A stretch of 64,000 nucleotides of DNA from Homarus americanus (taxonomy: Eukaryota > Arthropoda > Malacostraca > Decapoda > Nephropidae): contig NW_024737068.1 in NCBI RefSeq assembly GCF_018991925.1, forward strand, positions 2,977,353 to 3,041,352, read 5' to 3'. How positions within the stretch are numbered: the first letter of the stretch is position 1; the number at the start of each line of letters is the position of its first letter. The position numbers and the translations under genes are program-made. The notes under the pieces were generated by a model that ran no database searches, was not told the DNA's origin, and saw nothing but the letters and a program-made list of their open reading frames with translations. This document shows, piece after piece, positions 46,102-60,708 of the stretch.

Positions 46102-47640
46102 TTTTTTTTTTTTTTACGGGAATTAGCCCACCCGGGCACAGGTCAAACGACCCACAACGGAGCCTGGGGGGCGAAAAAAAAAGAACGGAAAGAAATTGAA
46201 AATATAGAAAAAAGGTTATACTGTATTAATCTACACCACGAAGATGCCGGAAAACCAGCTTTTTAAAGTGAGACAGATTGTAAGAGCATGGAAACACAGA
46301 AGAAGGCAAAGCATTCCACCGTTTGCTGTGTGAGGAAAGAAGGAGGTACTATAACGGGCTATTCTCGTGTGACCGATATCCACAGAGAAATGGTGGGCAC
46401 CGCGGGCAAGACGTGTGTTACGAACCCACGGCCTTACTGGCGGTACACAGGATGCCAAATACCCTGAACATTGCCCGTTAAAGTACCTGTAAAAGAGAGA
46501 GAGTGAAGCAACATTGCGGCGAAGAGAAAGGGGAGAGATATTGTCGACTAAAGGAGGACAGTTAATAAGACGAAATGCCTTTGATTCCACCCTATCTAAT
46601 AGTTGGACAGAAGAAGAGCCACCCCAGATATGAGAGCAGTACTCCAAGTTAGGACGAATGAATCCCTTATATACTTGGAGCAACTGCTCAAGAGTGAAGT
46701 AGCTGCGGCATCTGTACAGCATTCCCAATTTCGGGAGGCAGCTTTAGTTATACTAAGGATGTGTGATTTCCAGGAAATATTGGAGGAAATGGTGAGGCCT
46801 ATCATATTTATTTCAGAATTTGGGGGGATGATAGCGTCCTGAAATGTAATTGGTGGGAGATCGTCTACTTTACAAAGTGTAATTGGTAAATATTGAGTTT
46901 TATTACTATTGAACTTAACCAAGTTTGTATCTCCCCATTCAGAGATGCTGCACAGATCCGCGTTGATAGAAGTAATGATATCAGTCCTAGAAACAGATCT
47001 AGTTTGAGAGTTAGGAGGAAGGGGAAAATGTGAGGAAGAGTGAAGAGTAGAATCATCGGCGTAAGAATGGATAGAATTAGTTGTAGCGTGAAGTAAATCA
47101 TTGATAAAAAGAAGAAAGAGAGTTGGTGAAAGAACAGAACCCTGTGGGACGCCACTATTGGTAGAGAAAGAGCGAGAAATCGATCCCTCGACGACAACTG
47201 CCATGGATCGATTCTCAAGGAAGCTAGAGATGAGAGAACAAAGTGGGGGAGAGGAACCAAAAGAGGGAAGTTTAGATAGCAAAGACTTGTGCCATACCCT
47301 GTCAAATGCTTTGGAGATGTCGAGGGCCACGACAAAGGTTTCCCCATAATCCCTAAGAGAGGATGACCAAAGATGGGTGCAATAGGAGAGCAGATCACCA
47401 GTAGATCTTGCCTGGCGAAAGCCATACTGGTGATCCGACAAAAGAGAAAGGCGTTCAAGGTGACGGAGAAAATGGGAGTTCAAGATAGTTTCGAAAATCT
47501 TAGAGAGGGATGAAGTTAGGGCAATGGGGCGATAGTTAGAGGGATTAGAATGGTCACCCTTCTTCGGGATGGGCTGAACCAAGGCATGCTTCCAAGAAGA
47601 AGGAAAAGTTTGAGGCAAAGGCGAAAGAGGCGAGCAAGCT
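46101..47640 (-). mobile_element. LINE, 5'-truncated, Jockey-like
   Basis: A poly-T at 46101-46115 marks the poly(A) tail of a minus-strand retroposon. The body ends at about 47640 against a (TA)n tract and lacks the endonuclease, as is usual for incomplete reverse transcription. It sits in the 3' LTR of Gypsy element 1. Confidence 0.8.
46231..47618 (-). pseudogene. LINE reverse transcriptase fragment
   Basis: RT blocks in order on the minus strand: [33 protein letters not shown], a QYGFRQARST segment, LDISKAFDRVWH (first catalytic Asp), GVPQGSVLSPTLFLLFINDL and YADDSTLHSS (catalytic Asp pair). A single-base frameshift near 46735 moves the frame to the C-terminal part (GFIRPNLEYCSHIWGG, RVESKAFRLI, SLFYRYFNGQCS). 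This end is typical of Jockey-group RTs in arthropods. The start codon is not present because the element is truncated. Apart from the one frameshift the reading is clean. Confidence 0.85.
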
Positions 47641-47647
47641 GGTTCGG

Positions 47648-49343
<1,696 letters not shown>

Positions 49344-49410
49344 CTTGATAAAATCACACGAAAATGGAAACAACGGAGTACTTTAGCTTGTCTTTATTCA
49401 AGACTTTAGT
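49344..49410 (-). mobile_element. Penelope-like terminus fragment, second family
   Basis: CTTGATAAAATCAC at the left and the TGTCTTTATTCAAGAC stem match the left end of copy 2 (54094-54176). On the minus strand it reads as a 3' terminal repeat abutting the (TA)n tract. No coding part follows. Confidence 0.55.
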
Positions 49411-51628
<2,218 letters not shown>

Positions 51629-51629
51629 A

Positions 51630-51682
<53 letters not shown>
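51629..51682. repeat. (TA)n microsatellite 5
   Basis: TA repeat of about 54 bp, preceded by GAGAGAGA. Confidence 0.95.
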
Positions 51683-51685
<3 letters not shown>

Positions 51686-51765
51686 CAACAGATCTAGATG
51701 ATTATTCAACAATAATTCATTACGTCATACCCTACTACTTCTTACGTTAACACCAGTTACATGTA

Positions 51766-51793
51766 GGTATGTATGTATGCATGTATGTATGTA
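51766..51793. repeat. (GTAT)n microsatellite
   Basis: About seven tetramers, GTAT with one GCAT. Confidence 0.9.
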
Positions 51794-53937
51794 CAGTATG
51801 TGATGTCACCACGCCAAAACTGGACTGAATTTAATCCACAGAAGAGACCTTGATTTTCGGTATTGTAAAAACACGGGGATTTTTATTGTGTTGGTTAGAA
51901 GCAGTTTTATGGATAAATTAGAGAGAAGTTTGGAATGCATATTTGTCTGGTGAAGTTCAGAAGAGGTCAGGCTTAGATAAAGCTTGGCTAGGGGCTTGTG
52001 TAATTTCTTAGTAAAGTTGCCTGGCCAGGTTATATTACACAAACTGCCAGGCAAGATAGTTCTGAGCATTGTGTAATGGGTCAGGCGCTAAGAAGGGTTG
52101 TTAGATTAAAGCCACATTGCTACGATATTGCTATTAGGTTAAGTTTTTATACTGTTACGTCGGCTTTGGAGATTGATATTTTATTCAGTAATAATCGCCA
52201 GAAATATGGTTTAGTGTATATACAGTATATAGACGGCACAGGCACAAACAATGGACATATATAGTAACGGTAATGTGAATAGACAGTGCCGGTGTACAAC
52301 AAAATAGTAAATAATGAGTCGACCTGACCAAGACAGCCACTGAAACTTATTTCTATTGTTGTTGATTAGGTTAGTTAGTTAGGCTTGGCTTATGTAATGA
52401 GGTTATGTAATGTGAATAGGTTAGTTATAGTTACATTAGTTACGTTAGTTTAGTTTAGGTAGTTACATTAGCTTAGATTTTGATGGATACATTAGGATAC
52501 GTTATATCGTTTAGTTTGATTTTAGTCCGAATAATTTATGAAACTCTATCAAAATTTCACGCAGCAACTCCATCACGATCCAAGGCTTCTTTTGTTTATG
52601 ACAAGACTTTAAGTTATATTTTTTCGTCTTAAACTTGTAAAACTGCTGCCGGTATATCCCATAGGAGGATGCAGTATGTGGTTTGGTGTCATGACCCAGT
52701 AGTTGCTATGGCCTGTGTGTGGACGGAAATGTATGTGTTTTTAGAGGAATAAAAAAAGTGGGGAGGGAAATAAGGAAATATGATATATAAGAGAGAAATA
52801 GAACAAATATTTTGACAATTTGAGATATAAACAAGGGGGACTGATCCAGCGTTATAATATCCACTGCATGTTAATTGCCTATAAATATAAAGCAAACATA
52901 TTGTTAAGACACATTGTTTAAAATAACCATAATGCACACACAAAATATAGCCAGGTATAAAAAATTATAATGTTAGAGGTCAATAAATTTTTTTAACAAT
53001 TATAACAAATTCCTTTTTCAGTCCCACACTTAGGGTTGGGAAATGGACCCAAACACCAGATTGGGTGTTTTGGTGAATTAGAATAATAGAATGGATTGCC
53101 AGCACTGCCTCCTGTGGTCTCCAGGATCGAATTGATTCCTGGGACTGCAGTTCACCCATGGTACGGGGTAAACGGTGTTAATCTCAAGGAAAGCGGTCGA
53201 GTGCAGTACCGAACATGCTGTCTCCTTTACAATAAGGTTTAGATATATTAGGCATCCACACTGGTCTTAATATTGAAGTGCGCCTATGACCACCATCACT
53301 TTTCAACATAGAATACAATATAACATCAAGAATCGTAAAAAATTCTGATAATACAAAAAGATAACATTTGTGACTCCCTGATATCATTCGGCCCTTGAGT
53401 ACTACCCTCAGATGTCCAGCTACCCTTTTTGAATATTATTTAACGGTCCTCTTTGAGAGCACGCTCCGTACTCTACCGATTACAGCGCCTGCACACCTGT
53501 TCGGTATTTTTGTTAAATGATAATTAATGACTTTTGGTTAAGTTAAATGATTCGCCAGTATAACGTTGACACAATCGTTCAACCGCTATATGCATCAAGA
53601 GGAAATGTCATTATATATAATTAAGTTATTTAGACATAAAACCCAGCGTTGATATTTAACCTTTTATTAAATTTTAACATACAGTATGTTGAGAAAAGAT
53701 TATGATGACCAGAATTTACAAGAAATTAACATTGATTAAGAATAACAGCACTGCAAAAAGAACAAAATATCATGGATATAATTTAAAGCGGTTTCAGAAA
53801 TGTCCTGCATACAAAACAGTTCTGAAAATAAAGTGAATGACTTACACTAGATATTAAAAGAAGTTAATACAGCACCAAAGATTAGTAATAAATATTTATG
53901 ATTGTTATGTTCAGAAATTCGCATTAATTCACCAAAC
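51794..53937. other. AT-rich spacer, nothing firmly recognised
   Basis: 52360-52500 is rich in TTAGTTA and GGTTAG words but not a regular telomeric array. The 67-codon minus-strand ORF at 53184-53387 looks protein-like (GGHRRTS, RPVWMPNISKPY) yet I do not recognise it. No other structure seen. Confidence 0.4.
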
Positions 53938-54037
53938 NNNNNNNNNNNNNNNNNNNNNNNNNNNNNNNNNNNNNNNNNNNNNNNNNNNNNNNNNNNNNNN
54001 NNNNNNNNNNNNNNNNNNNNNNNNNNNNNNNNNNNNN
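53938..54037. other. Assembly gap (100 N)
   Basis: Exactly 100 N. The right edge is TA-rich and leads into a Penelope-like terminus, so the gap probably hides another (TA)n tract; that is inference. Confidence 0.98.
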
Positions 54038-54093
54038 CGGTTACATATGTATATATACTGTACATCATGTATATCTACAATGGAAACGTGGAT

Positions 54094-54650
54094 AAGATAA
54101 ATCTTGATAAAATCACGCAGGAAAAAGGGAAACAATGGAGCACCTCATCTTTCGTCTTTATTCAAGCCATCTTCAGAGGCAACTGAATTACATTGGCATT
54201 GGAGTCATTAGTTATGAGGTGAAAGAAGATTATTAGGGATTGCAGAAAAGTAGTGAAACTGGAATACAGTAAGGACTGAACTAACGGGAAAAATTCATTG
54301 CGATAAGGTTGAGTCAAAATATTCTTGTGCAATGGACTGAATGTGTTGTAGTTCTTCAATAAATTCAGGGTCACAAATACGCAAACATCTCAAAAACATT
54401 GCAGAAAAAATTACATTTGGTCGACTCATGGTGACTCGATAAAAAATTTATGAAACTGTCTACCTGTGTAGGCTTTCTGTACACCTTAAATTTATAGTTG
54501 TGACCATTTCTCATGATAAGCATATCAAGAAATGGAAGGGATCCATTTATTTCTCTTTCAATTTTGAAGGTATACTACGGACAAGATCATTCAGCATGTC
54601 TAACAGTTCCATTGGGTCACTGTTTCTAGGCCAAACACAAAGAATATGGC
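54094..54650 (-). mobile_element. Penelope-like element copy 2, inverted left part (terminal repeat and RT end)
   Basis: On the minus strand, RT C-terminal pieces read as FKVYRKPTQ-like and CLRICDPEFIEELQ (about 54340-54520), with stops and frameshifts. The left end, 54094-54176, is a terminal repeat with CTGAAGATGG...GAAA (minus strand). A near-palindrome at about 54610-54675 (ATTGGGTCACTGTTTCTAGG and its inverse) joins it to the plus-strand half. This looks like an inversion formed at insertion. Confidence 0.65.
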
Positions 54651-54808
54651 CTATGGCCTAGAAACAATGACCCAATTGAAAGAGAAATAAATGAATCCCT
54701 TCCAATGAATTTGTCCCGTTAGTTTAGTCCCTTAAATTATTAAACATTAATGTTGTTTTTAAGTATGACTCAACTATTACTAATATACTAATTAAGAATA
54801 GCCCAACC

Positions 54809-55012
54809 TTGAATGTAAATGGAAGTGTTTATTGTATTCCATGTAGCAATTATAATAGAAATTATGTAGGTCAGATTGGGAAAGCATTGCAACTCAGAAT
54901 TAAACAGCACAAGTACAACATTAGAGCTACATCCGAAAGCATTGCACTTTTCGTTCATTTAAGAAACACTAATCATCCCATATATTGCGAAAACAGTTTA
55001 GAAGTGTATTAA
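54809..55012 (+). pseudogene. GIY-YIG endonuclease domain of Penelope-like copy 2
   Basis: The 67-codon frame reads GSVYCIPCSNYNRNYVGQIG (VYC...YVG as the GIY-YIG pair), LRIKQHKY and ALFVHLRNTNHP, the usual order of this nuclease domain in Penelope-type elements. It would nick target DNA for insertion. The frame ends at a TAA (55010). Downstream sequence still looks coding-derived (LIREINSINP-like, about 55050) in a shifted frame, so the gene is broken. Confidence 0.75.
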
Positions 55013-55308
55013 TCATCATGTGTCACAAAAAGAATTCTGGTTGAAGCAAGTTTGATTAGAGAAATTAATTCTATAAACCCTTGTGATGGTCAGTACAAAA
55101 CTGATAATATGTTACAAAAATTTATTTGTCAGTGGCCCAAGGTTAAAAATTCGTTGAAAGCATTTGAGGTAGATGTAGGATATATAATTAGTGGGTCTCA
55201 TATTTTTTGCCTGACTTGACATGACTAGTTACGTCGCCCTGTCTTATAAACTCTTCTTATGTTTGCGGTGGTGGTGGTGAAGTGTGGATTAGTGGATGTC
55301 ATGTTTTT

Positions 55309-55313
55309 GACCT
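55309..55313. repeat. Target-site duplication of element 3, left copy (GACCT)
   Basis: GACCT before the LTR at 55314 and again at 60995-60999. Confidence 0.9.
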
Positions 55314-55599
55314 TGAAAGTTACTAGTGTGCCCTGAAGAATGCAGTGATGGCTAGGGAAACACTGAGTAACACTGAGTCCGTTTATTGTGGATGAGAGAA
55401 ATACAAGCGGTGACCAGCGTGTGCCATGCACGGCTCACACAGTCAGACTGAGGCGCCTTGCCATATGGCAGCCTCGGGGCAATGTTGCCACATAACACGT
55501 GCAGTGTTGCCACGTGATTATATATATAAATGCTACTCGGCACAGTAGCTTATGTACAGGGTTGCTACTCGGCACAGTAGCTTAGATACATAGCCTACA
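55314..55599 (-). mobile_element. Gypsy element 3, 3' LTR
   Basis: 286 bp. On the element strand it begins TGTAGGC and ends CTTTCA. By my reading it is identical to the copy at 60709-60994, which points to a very recent insertion. It contains a TATATATATAA-type TATA element (about 55518-55529) and two copies of GCTACTCGGCACAGTAGCTT (55532 and 55564), each an internal inverted repeat. Confidence 0.95.
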
Positions 55600-57918
55600 T
55601 CTCCCTCCCCCCTCACGCTCATAGTCTTTGTCTTGAGCGGACTTCTTAGTTCTAAGTCGCTCCGAGCGTCGAGGTGCACTGTGGGGCGGATCCTCGTGAG
55701 GTGTAGGTGACTCGTCTTCGGTCAGGGGGCCAGCAGCAGGGGGTGGGACTGGCCGGAGGAAGCGGCGGTTCCTCCACCAGACACGGCCAATCGGCATCCT
55801 GACCTTGTAGTCCCGCGACCGGCCGACGCCCATCACTATGCCCACCTTGTCCCAACGTGTCGTCGTTGGGTCCTGGACGCAGGCAAGGGCACCAATCTCC
55901 AGTGGCTGAAGAGGGCGGGCACGGTCGTCATACCGAGCCTTGGCGTCCTGGGCACGTGAAGCGGTGCGGCGGTCGCAGCTCTCGGCTCTGGTCTGCCACT
56001 CCTTCGCAAAGGCCTTGGCGTGTGCAGGAACGCAAGAGCGGAGAGGGTGACCATACAGGATCTGGGCAGGGGAGCGCCCTGTGTGGGTGGGAGTATTACG
56101 TAACTCCAGGAGTCCTTTGTCAAACGCCTCACAGTCTATGTTGCCTGAAGGGGCCACCTTGAGGATAAGGTGCTTGACTGTCTTGACAGCAGCCTCAGCA
56201 TGGCCGTTTGACTGTGGGTAGTGGGGTGTTGACACGATGTGGCGGACTCCCCAACGTTCCAGGAATCCTGTGAAGTCCCGGCTGGTGAACTGTGGCCCAC
56301 CGTCCGTCCGCAGACGTATGGGGACGCCCAGGTCACGAAAGAGGTGCCGGAAGTGGCGAATGGTGGCCGCGGACGTCGTGTCCGAGCCACAGATTACCAC
56401 CACAGGCCAGCCAGAGAGTCGGTCGGCAACAACTAGGAAATGTTTCCCAGCTGAGCTGAAGAAATCAGCCGACACGGACTCGAAGGGCCTGGTGGGTTCG
56501 TCGTCGCACAAGAGGGGCTCTTGCTGTTGACTGGGCTGCATGATCTGGCACGGCTCACAGGCACGAACCGTATTGACGATATCCGCGTCAATGCCGGGCC
56601 AGTACACAGCCTGCCTTGCGCGGCGCTTGGTGGCCTCTGCTCCACGATGGCTGTCGTGTAAGCGGGTCAGAACGCGACGACGGAGAGCTGCAGGGACGAA
56701 CACACGGGCACCGTACAGGACGAGGTCCCCATCTGCGTAGAGGTCCTCACGTATCTTCCAATACGGGCGTAGGGCGTTGAGGAGGTCAAAACTGTCGCGA
56801 GGGAACCCAGTCCTCACACTCTCCAAGAGCTGAGTGTAGGAGGGGTCGTCGCGTGCCGCGGTCCGTAGTTCCTCAAGGGCCAGATCGCTGTCGGGTGGCG
56901 ACACTGAGGCCTGGGTGCTGGCGAGGGACTGTACGGCCTGCAAGGTGACGATGTTTCTGACGGAGAAACCGGCCTCGGTGCTGAGCATCTCGTCTTCAGG
57001 TGTAGGGCGGCTGACTGGGGAGCGGGAGAGGGCATCCGGGATGCACAACTCCTTACCTGCGTGCCAAGCCGCTGTGAAGACGAAGGCCAAAATCTTCTCC
57101 TTCAGGCGCTGGAGGCGGGGATTCTCGATGGCGTCCAGCGAATAGTGGTTAAGAATGGGGACCAAGGGCCTGTGGTCTATGATGAGGTCGAAGTGCTGTA
57201 GGCCAATCAAGTAGAACTTGCACTTCGATAAGGCCCATCCCACTGCCAGCAGCTCCAGCTCGATGGTAGCGTAGCGAGACTCAGCATCGGTGAGGAAGCG
57301 AGAGCCACACTGTATGAGCCGGTACTTTCCTCCACCGTGATCCTGGAGAAGGGCGTAACCAACCCCGTACAGGCGCGAGGCGTCTGTCTGGAGGACGGTG
57401 GGGAGCGCTGGGTCGAAAGTAGCGAGGATAGGTGGACTTGACAGGGCCTCCTTCACCTTGTGAAAGGCGAGGTCGTGGTCAGGGGTCCACGTGAACGTCC
57501 TCTTGGGGCTCATCAGGGGGCGGAGAGGCCCGGCAGCGGCGGAGACGTCAGGGGAAAATTCTGCCAGCTGGTTCACCAGGCCCATGAAAGACCTGAGATC
57601 CGTAAGGTTGGCAGGTTTCGCAAAGTCCGCTATGGCGCGATTTTTCTCCGGGTCCGCAGCAATGCCATCCCTTGAGAGTCGGTAGCCGCAGAAAGACACT
57701 GCAGGTGCGGCCAAGACGAACTTCTCGGCATTCAGAGTGATGCCGTGCGTCCTACACTTGGTCAGTACCTCGTCGATGCGGCGAAGATGCGTCAGGTAGT
57801 CCTCATCGTAAAGGAGGACGTCGTCCACTACCTTCACGCAGTTGGTCACGCCTTGAAGTGCCATGTCACCACGGAGACAGAAGGCGTCTCCCTTAGCAGC
57901 GAATCCCATAGGGCCACG
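55582..57918 (-). CDS. Gypsy element 3 pol: RT end, RNase H, integrase
   Basis: It continues the gag-pol frame after the TGA at 57919-57921; the first ATG of the open part is at 57909. Numbered from that Met: the RT catalytic pair D29-D30 (VVDDVLLY), RNase H with D176 (QTDASRLYG), ATIELELLAV near 214-223 and D245 (IDHRPL). The integrase zinc finger is H418/H421 and C451/C454, and the integrase triad is D482 (ADFF), D536 (RTDGG) and E572 (HAEAAV). The C-terminus runs to residue 775, the last codons lying inside the 3' LTR. All catalytic residues are in place. The enzyme would copy the RNA and insert the DNA with 5-bp duplications, matching the GACCT seen. Closely related to element 2. Confidence 0.92.
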   Translation of the reverse strand, partial: RGPMGFAAKGDAFCLRGDMALQGVTNCVKVVDDVLLYDEDYLTHLRRIDEVLTKCRTHGITLNAEKFVLAAPAVSFCGYRLSRDGIAADPEKNRAIADFAKPANLTDLRSFMGLVNQLAEFSPDVSAAAGPLRPLMSPKRTFTWTPDHDLAFHKVKEALSSPPILATFDPALPTVLQTDASRLYGVGYALLQDHGGGKYRLIQCGSRFLTDAESRYATIELELLAVGWALSKCKFYLIGLQHFDLIIDHRPLVPILNHYSLDAIENPRLQRLKEKILAFVFTAAWHAGKELCIPDALSRSPVSRPTPEDEMLSTEAGFSVRNIVTLQAVQSLASTQASVSPPDSDLALEELRTAARDDPSYTQLLESVRTGFPRDSFDLLNALRPYWKIREDLYADGDLVLYGARVFVPAALRRRVLTRLHDSHRGAEATKRRARQAVYWPGIDADIVNTVRACEPCQIMQPSQQQEPLLCDDEPTRPFESVSADFFSSAGKHFLVVADRLSGWPVVVICGSDTTSAATIRHFRHLFRDLGVPIRLRTDGGPQFTSRDFTGFLERWGVRHIVSTPHYPQSNGHAEAAVKTVKHLILKVAPSGNIDCEAFDKGLLELRNTPTHTGRSPAQILYGHPLRSCVPAHAKAFAKEWQTRAESCDRRTASRAQDAKARYDDRARPLQPLEIGALACVQDPTTTRWDKVGIVMGVGRSRDYKVRMPIGRVWWRNRRFLRPVPPPAAGPLTEDESPTPHEDPPHSAPRRSERLRTKKSAQDKDYEREGGGRCRLCI
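55600..55616 (-). promoter_or_regulatory. Polypurine tract of element 3
   Basis: On the minus strand GTGAGGGGGGAGGGAGA, directly before the 3' LTR. Confidence 0.85.
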
Positions 57919-60228
57919 TCAGTAGCGGAAGCGTCCGTAAGGCGTGATGAAAGTGGTCAGTGGCTGATCCTCCTTCTTCAGTGGGATCTGCCAGTAACCA
58001 CAGAGGGCGTCCATCGTCGAGAAGTGCCGTACCTTCGGATCCACACTCGGTATAGCTGCAAAAGGTGTGGGTAAAGGGTGGGCGGGACGGGACACCTGGT
58101 TGTTAAGCTTGGACAAGTCGGTAGTAATCCGCACTCCACCGTTAGTCTTAGCCACAGCGACTAGAGGGTGGCACCAAGGGGATGGGTCGTCACCAACGGG
58201 TACGATGACACCCTGGGCCACCATGGAATCCAGTTCCTTCTTGACTGAATCCCTGAAGGCGAGAGGAATCAACCGGGGAGTGTGTATGGCAAACGGCAGT
58301 GCATCTTCCCGCAGGTGTATCCTCATAGGCGGACCCGCCATAGCCTTCAGTGGCGCGGTCCGTAGGGCCTCCTTCGTCACCAGCACATCCGAGTACTCCT
58401 TCAGGAAGTAGGCCCTTGCGGCTGAAGGAGACGTCTCGCTGTGAAGAGGAAGCAGCCGTGACTTGGGTGGAGGCGGGGAGGGAGTGGACGCGGGTTCTGG
58501 GCAGCTCTGTGTGGCAGCGCCAGGCGCATCGCTCGTCGACTCATGCACCCTGCTGGCGGTGTAACGAGCAGCTGGGATCTGCTCGGGAAAGTCTCTGGGC
58601 ACCACGCCTAACTCCTTGCAGTGCTCCCACGACAACAAGGGTGTAGCGAGAGTAGGCTGCACGTCGATCCATCCGTGACACGACCTGTCGCCGTAGGTGA
58701 TCTCTGCTTGAAAGGAGCCCACAGCGTCCGGCATCTGGGAACCGTCCGCATTGTAGTACTGCAGCTGCGGCGGTGGTCCCAGGCCGCGTTTGGTGAGGCC
58801 CAGTTTCTGGAGGTGCTTCAACCCAATCACCGTAGTATCGGCGCCGGTGTCCGGTATCACCTCGATGTGACCCGATACATCACCGTGTGTGACGGCGACG
58901 CGGATAGTAGGGGAAGGGGTAGCCCTGGGGCGTGTGGTCGATTCCACCCTCCTGATGTGACTCCGCTGCTGCTTGGGGCTGCGTGGGCCATCTGGAGGGG
59001 GCTGCGTGCGAACCACCACGAGGGAAGTTCGCTGCTGTCCTCCTCGTCTCGGGCTTTTGGGCTTGGGTTGGCGGCAGCACTTGTCGTAGTGTCCGTAGCG
59101 ACCACAGGCCTGACACTTGCGGCCTCGTGCAGGGCACCTGTCTGAGTTAGACCAGTGGCCATTACGGTCACATCCACGACACAGTGCGTCGGCGGCCGGG
59201 CAAGTCTTGGGGCTGTGCTGCTTTCCACAGCTGCCACAGGAAGCACTAGGCGGAGGCGTGGAAGAACGTGTGGCAGCCTTCGCGTTGTTGGCCGCCTTCT
59301 TATCCTTCTTGTATTGTGAGATAGCTCTCACAGCAGGTGGGGCCCATAAGGCAGAGGTGGCGGACTTGGTGGCCTCGTATGACCGACATTCAGTCACTAC
59401 CACCTGGAGTGTGGAGGAAGCGTCCAGGGGGATGAGTCGCTGCATCAACTCTTCGTGCCTGACACCTGTCAAGATCCCGTGCTTGATCCAGGCTTCCTCA
59501 CATTCCCGGCTGTGCGCCTTGCAGACGTCGATCTCCTCTGACAAACTCTTCAAACGTACAAAAAAGTCGTCAAAGGATTCGTTCTCCACCTGCTTGCAGC
59601 TGGTAAAGGCACGGCGACGCAAAGCCTCGTTGTTCCGACCCTTAACGTGCTCCTGTAAAAGGTCGAGCACATCCGTCACTGAAGAGGTAGAGTCGGGAGG
59701 CACGTGCAACGTGTGCTCCAAAACTCTCTGGGTCTCCAGCGACAAACACATCCGCAGTTGGATGAGCTGTTTGTTTGGAGGCATGCTGTCAAGGTCCACC
59801 ATCGTGGAGTAATCTGTCCAACGCCGCCTCCACTCACGAAAAAGCTGAAACGTGACGTCTGGTGAGAGGGCGGGTGGGGGTTGAACAGATGCCTTGGGAG
59901 CTGTTGGGGTAGCAAGAGTACCTGGAGGACGCTGGTGTGGTGGAGGAGGGAGTGTACTGGCGCCTTGGTGCGCGCTACCTGCAAGTGAGGGAGGGTGGGT
60001 TAGCGCCAGGGTCGCCAATAGCGCCTCAAAACGCAACTTTTCCTCCTCTCTTCGTGTCTCCTCCCTCTGAAGTTCCATCTCTCTGCGTCTCTCGTCCCGG
60101 TCGTCCATCCACTTCAGAATTGTGGCGATGTCCGTCACTGGAGGTGGAGGATGAGAGTCTGCGCCCGGTGAAGGGGAAGGTGGTGGGGAGTCGTGTCTCC
60201 CATCTTGACGTCCCTTCTTACCTCCCAT
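57919..60228 (-). CDS. Gypsy element 3 gag, protease and RT start (ends at a TGA)
   Basis: I start at the ATG at 60228 (MGGKKGRQ), not the longer frame into the leader. Residues 1-120 are charged and Pro-rich with a short coiled coil (about 41-68). The gag core at 125-300 carries FQLFREWRRRWTDY. Three CCHC-like fingers lie at 331-385 (CGSCGKQHSPKTC, CRGCDRNGHW, CQACGRYGHYDKC). Protease active site D460-T-G. RT begins about 635, with the first catalytic Asp at 740 (MDALCGYWQI). The frame stops at TGA 57919-57921, where element 2 has a cysteine codon, and is open again at once. One substitution therefore separates this copy from a single gag-pol frame. It might be a lone null mutation or a base-call error; readthrough is less likely in the middle of RT. 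Confidence 0.9.
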   Translation of the reverse strand: MGGKKGRQDGRHDSPPPSPSPGADSHPPPPVTDIATILKWMDDRDERRREMELQREETRREEEKLRFEALLATLALTHPPSLAGSAHQGASTLPPPPHQRPPGTLATPTAPKASVQPPPALSPDVTFQLFREWRRRWTDYSTMVDLDSMPPNKQLIQLRMCLSLETQRVLEHTLHVPPDSTSSVTDVLDLLQEHVKGRNNEALRRRAFTSCKQVENESFDDFFVRLKSLSEEIDVCKAHSRECEEAWIKHGILTGVRHEELMQRLIPLDASSTLQVVVTECRSYEATKSATSALWAPPAVRAISQYKKDKKAANNAKAATRSSTPPPSASCGSCGKQHSPKTCPAADALCRGCDRNGHWSNSDRCPARGRKCQACGRYGHYDKCCRQPKPKSPRRGGQQRTSLVVVRTQPPPDGPRSPKQQRSHIRRVESTTRPRATPSPTIRVAVTHGDVSGHIEVIPDTGADTTVIGLKHLQKLGLTKRGLGPPPQLQYYNADGSQMPDAVGSFQAEITYGDRSCHGWIDVQPTLATPLLSWEHCKELGVVPRDFPEQIPAARYTASRVHESTSDAPGAATQSCPEPASTPSPPPPKSRLLPLHSETSPSAARAYFLKEYSDVLVTKEALRTAPLKAMAGPPMRIHLREDALPFAIHTPRLIPLAFRDSVKKELDSMVAQGVIVPVGDDPSPWCHPLVAVAKTNGGVRITTDLSKLNNQVSRPAHPLPTPFAAIPSVDPKVRHFSTMDALCGYWQIPLKKEDQPLTTFITPYGRFRY

Positions 60229-60678
60229 CTTTGTGTGTGCGTGGACTGCACTGTTTAATATATAAAGTGGCGCGTCAACAGCTCGAACCACATATATATG
60301 ACATAAACAGCGCAAAAATCACTCCTGTGGTCCACTGTTCTGTCCGTGAGTGAGTGCGTGCGTGCATGTGTGTGTGTGTCTCAGAGCGGAGCGTGGTGGC
60401 TGGCGGAGGCGGAGGCAAGACCAGTGTCCCACCGGATGTCGCACGAGAAGGGTGTACGCCTGCGTGCTCCGTGGGTACCACAAAAAAACAGGCCAATGCT
60501 CAACTCAGCTCTAGACACACACTAATACACTGACACTAACACTGGCACCGTCACTAAAACGCACTGTGACGGAGCAACACTGCACATCGCGGCGAAACAC
60601 AGCGCAACACAACACAACACACTATGAGTCGACGCGCATCACCGGCAGACGTAACTGTCGGCATTGTTCACACACTTT
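60229..60678 (-). other. Element 3 leader (5' UTR)
   Basis: Between the primer-binding site and the gag ATG. Contains a GT/GC-rich run (about 60350-60380). No other ORF is supported. Confidence 0.7.
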
Positions 60679-60689
60679 GTAAGTCCACA

Positions 60690-60708
60690 GATCCTACTCA
60701 CTGCGCCA
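60690..60708 (-). promoter_or_regulatory. Primer-binding site of element 3 (tRNA-Ser-like)
   Basis: On the minus strand TGGCGCAGTGAGTAGGATC follows the 5' LTR directly. The CCA end and the TAGGAT part fit a serine tRNA 3' end, with mismatches in the middle relative to the Drosophila sequence as I recall it. Confidence 0.65.

Larger units (their letters stand above)
54651..55313 (+). mobile_element. Penelope-like element copy 2, right part with GIY-YIG domain
   Basis: Plus-strand half of the same element, interrupted at 55313 by Gypsy element 3. It resumes at 60995. Confidence 0.7.

Noticed and set aside
52350..52480. Possible degenerate telomeric TTAGG tract
   Set aside because: GGTTAG and TTAGTTA words occur but without a regular 5-bp period; AT-rich chance similarity is enough.
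53184..53387. 67-codon ORF with protein-like composition
   Set aside because: It looks more protein-like than its neighbours but I could not link it to any family, so it is mentioned only as part of the spacer.
55836..59246. Overlapping ORFs on both strands across element 3 (for example 58621-59145 +)
   Set aside because: They are shadows of the GC-rich gag-pol frame; only that frame has domains.
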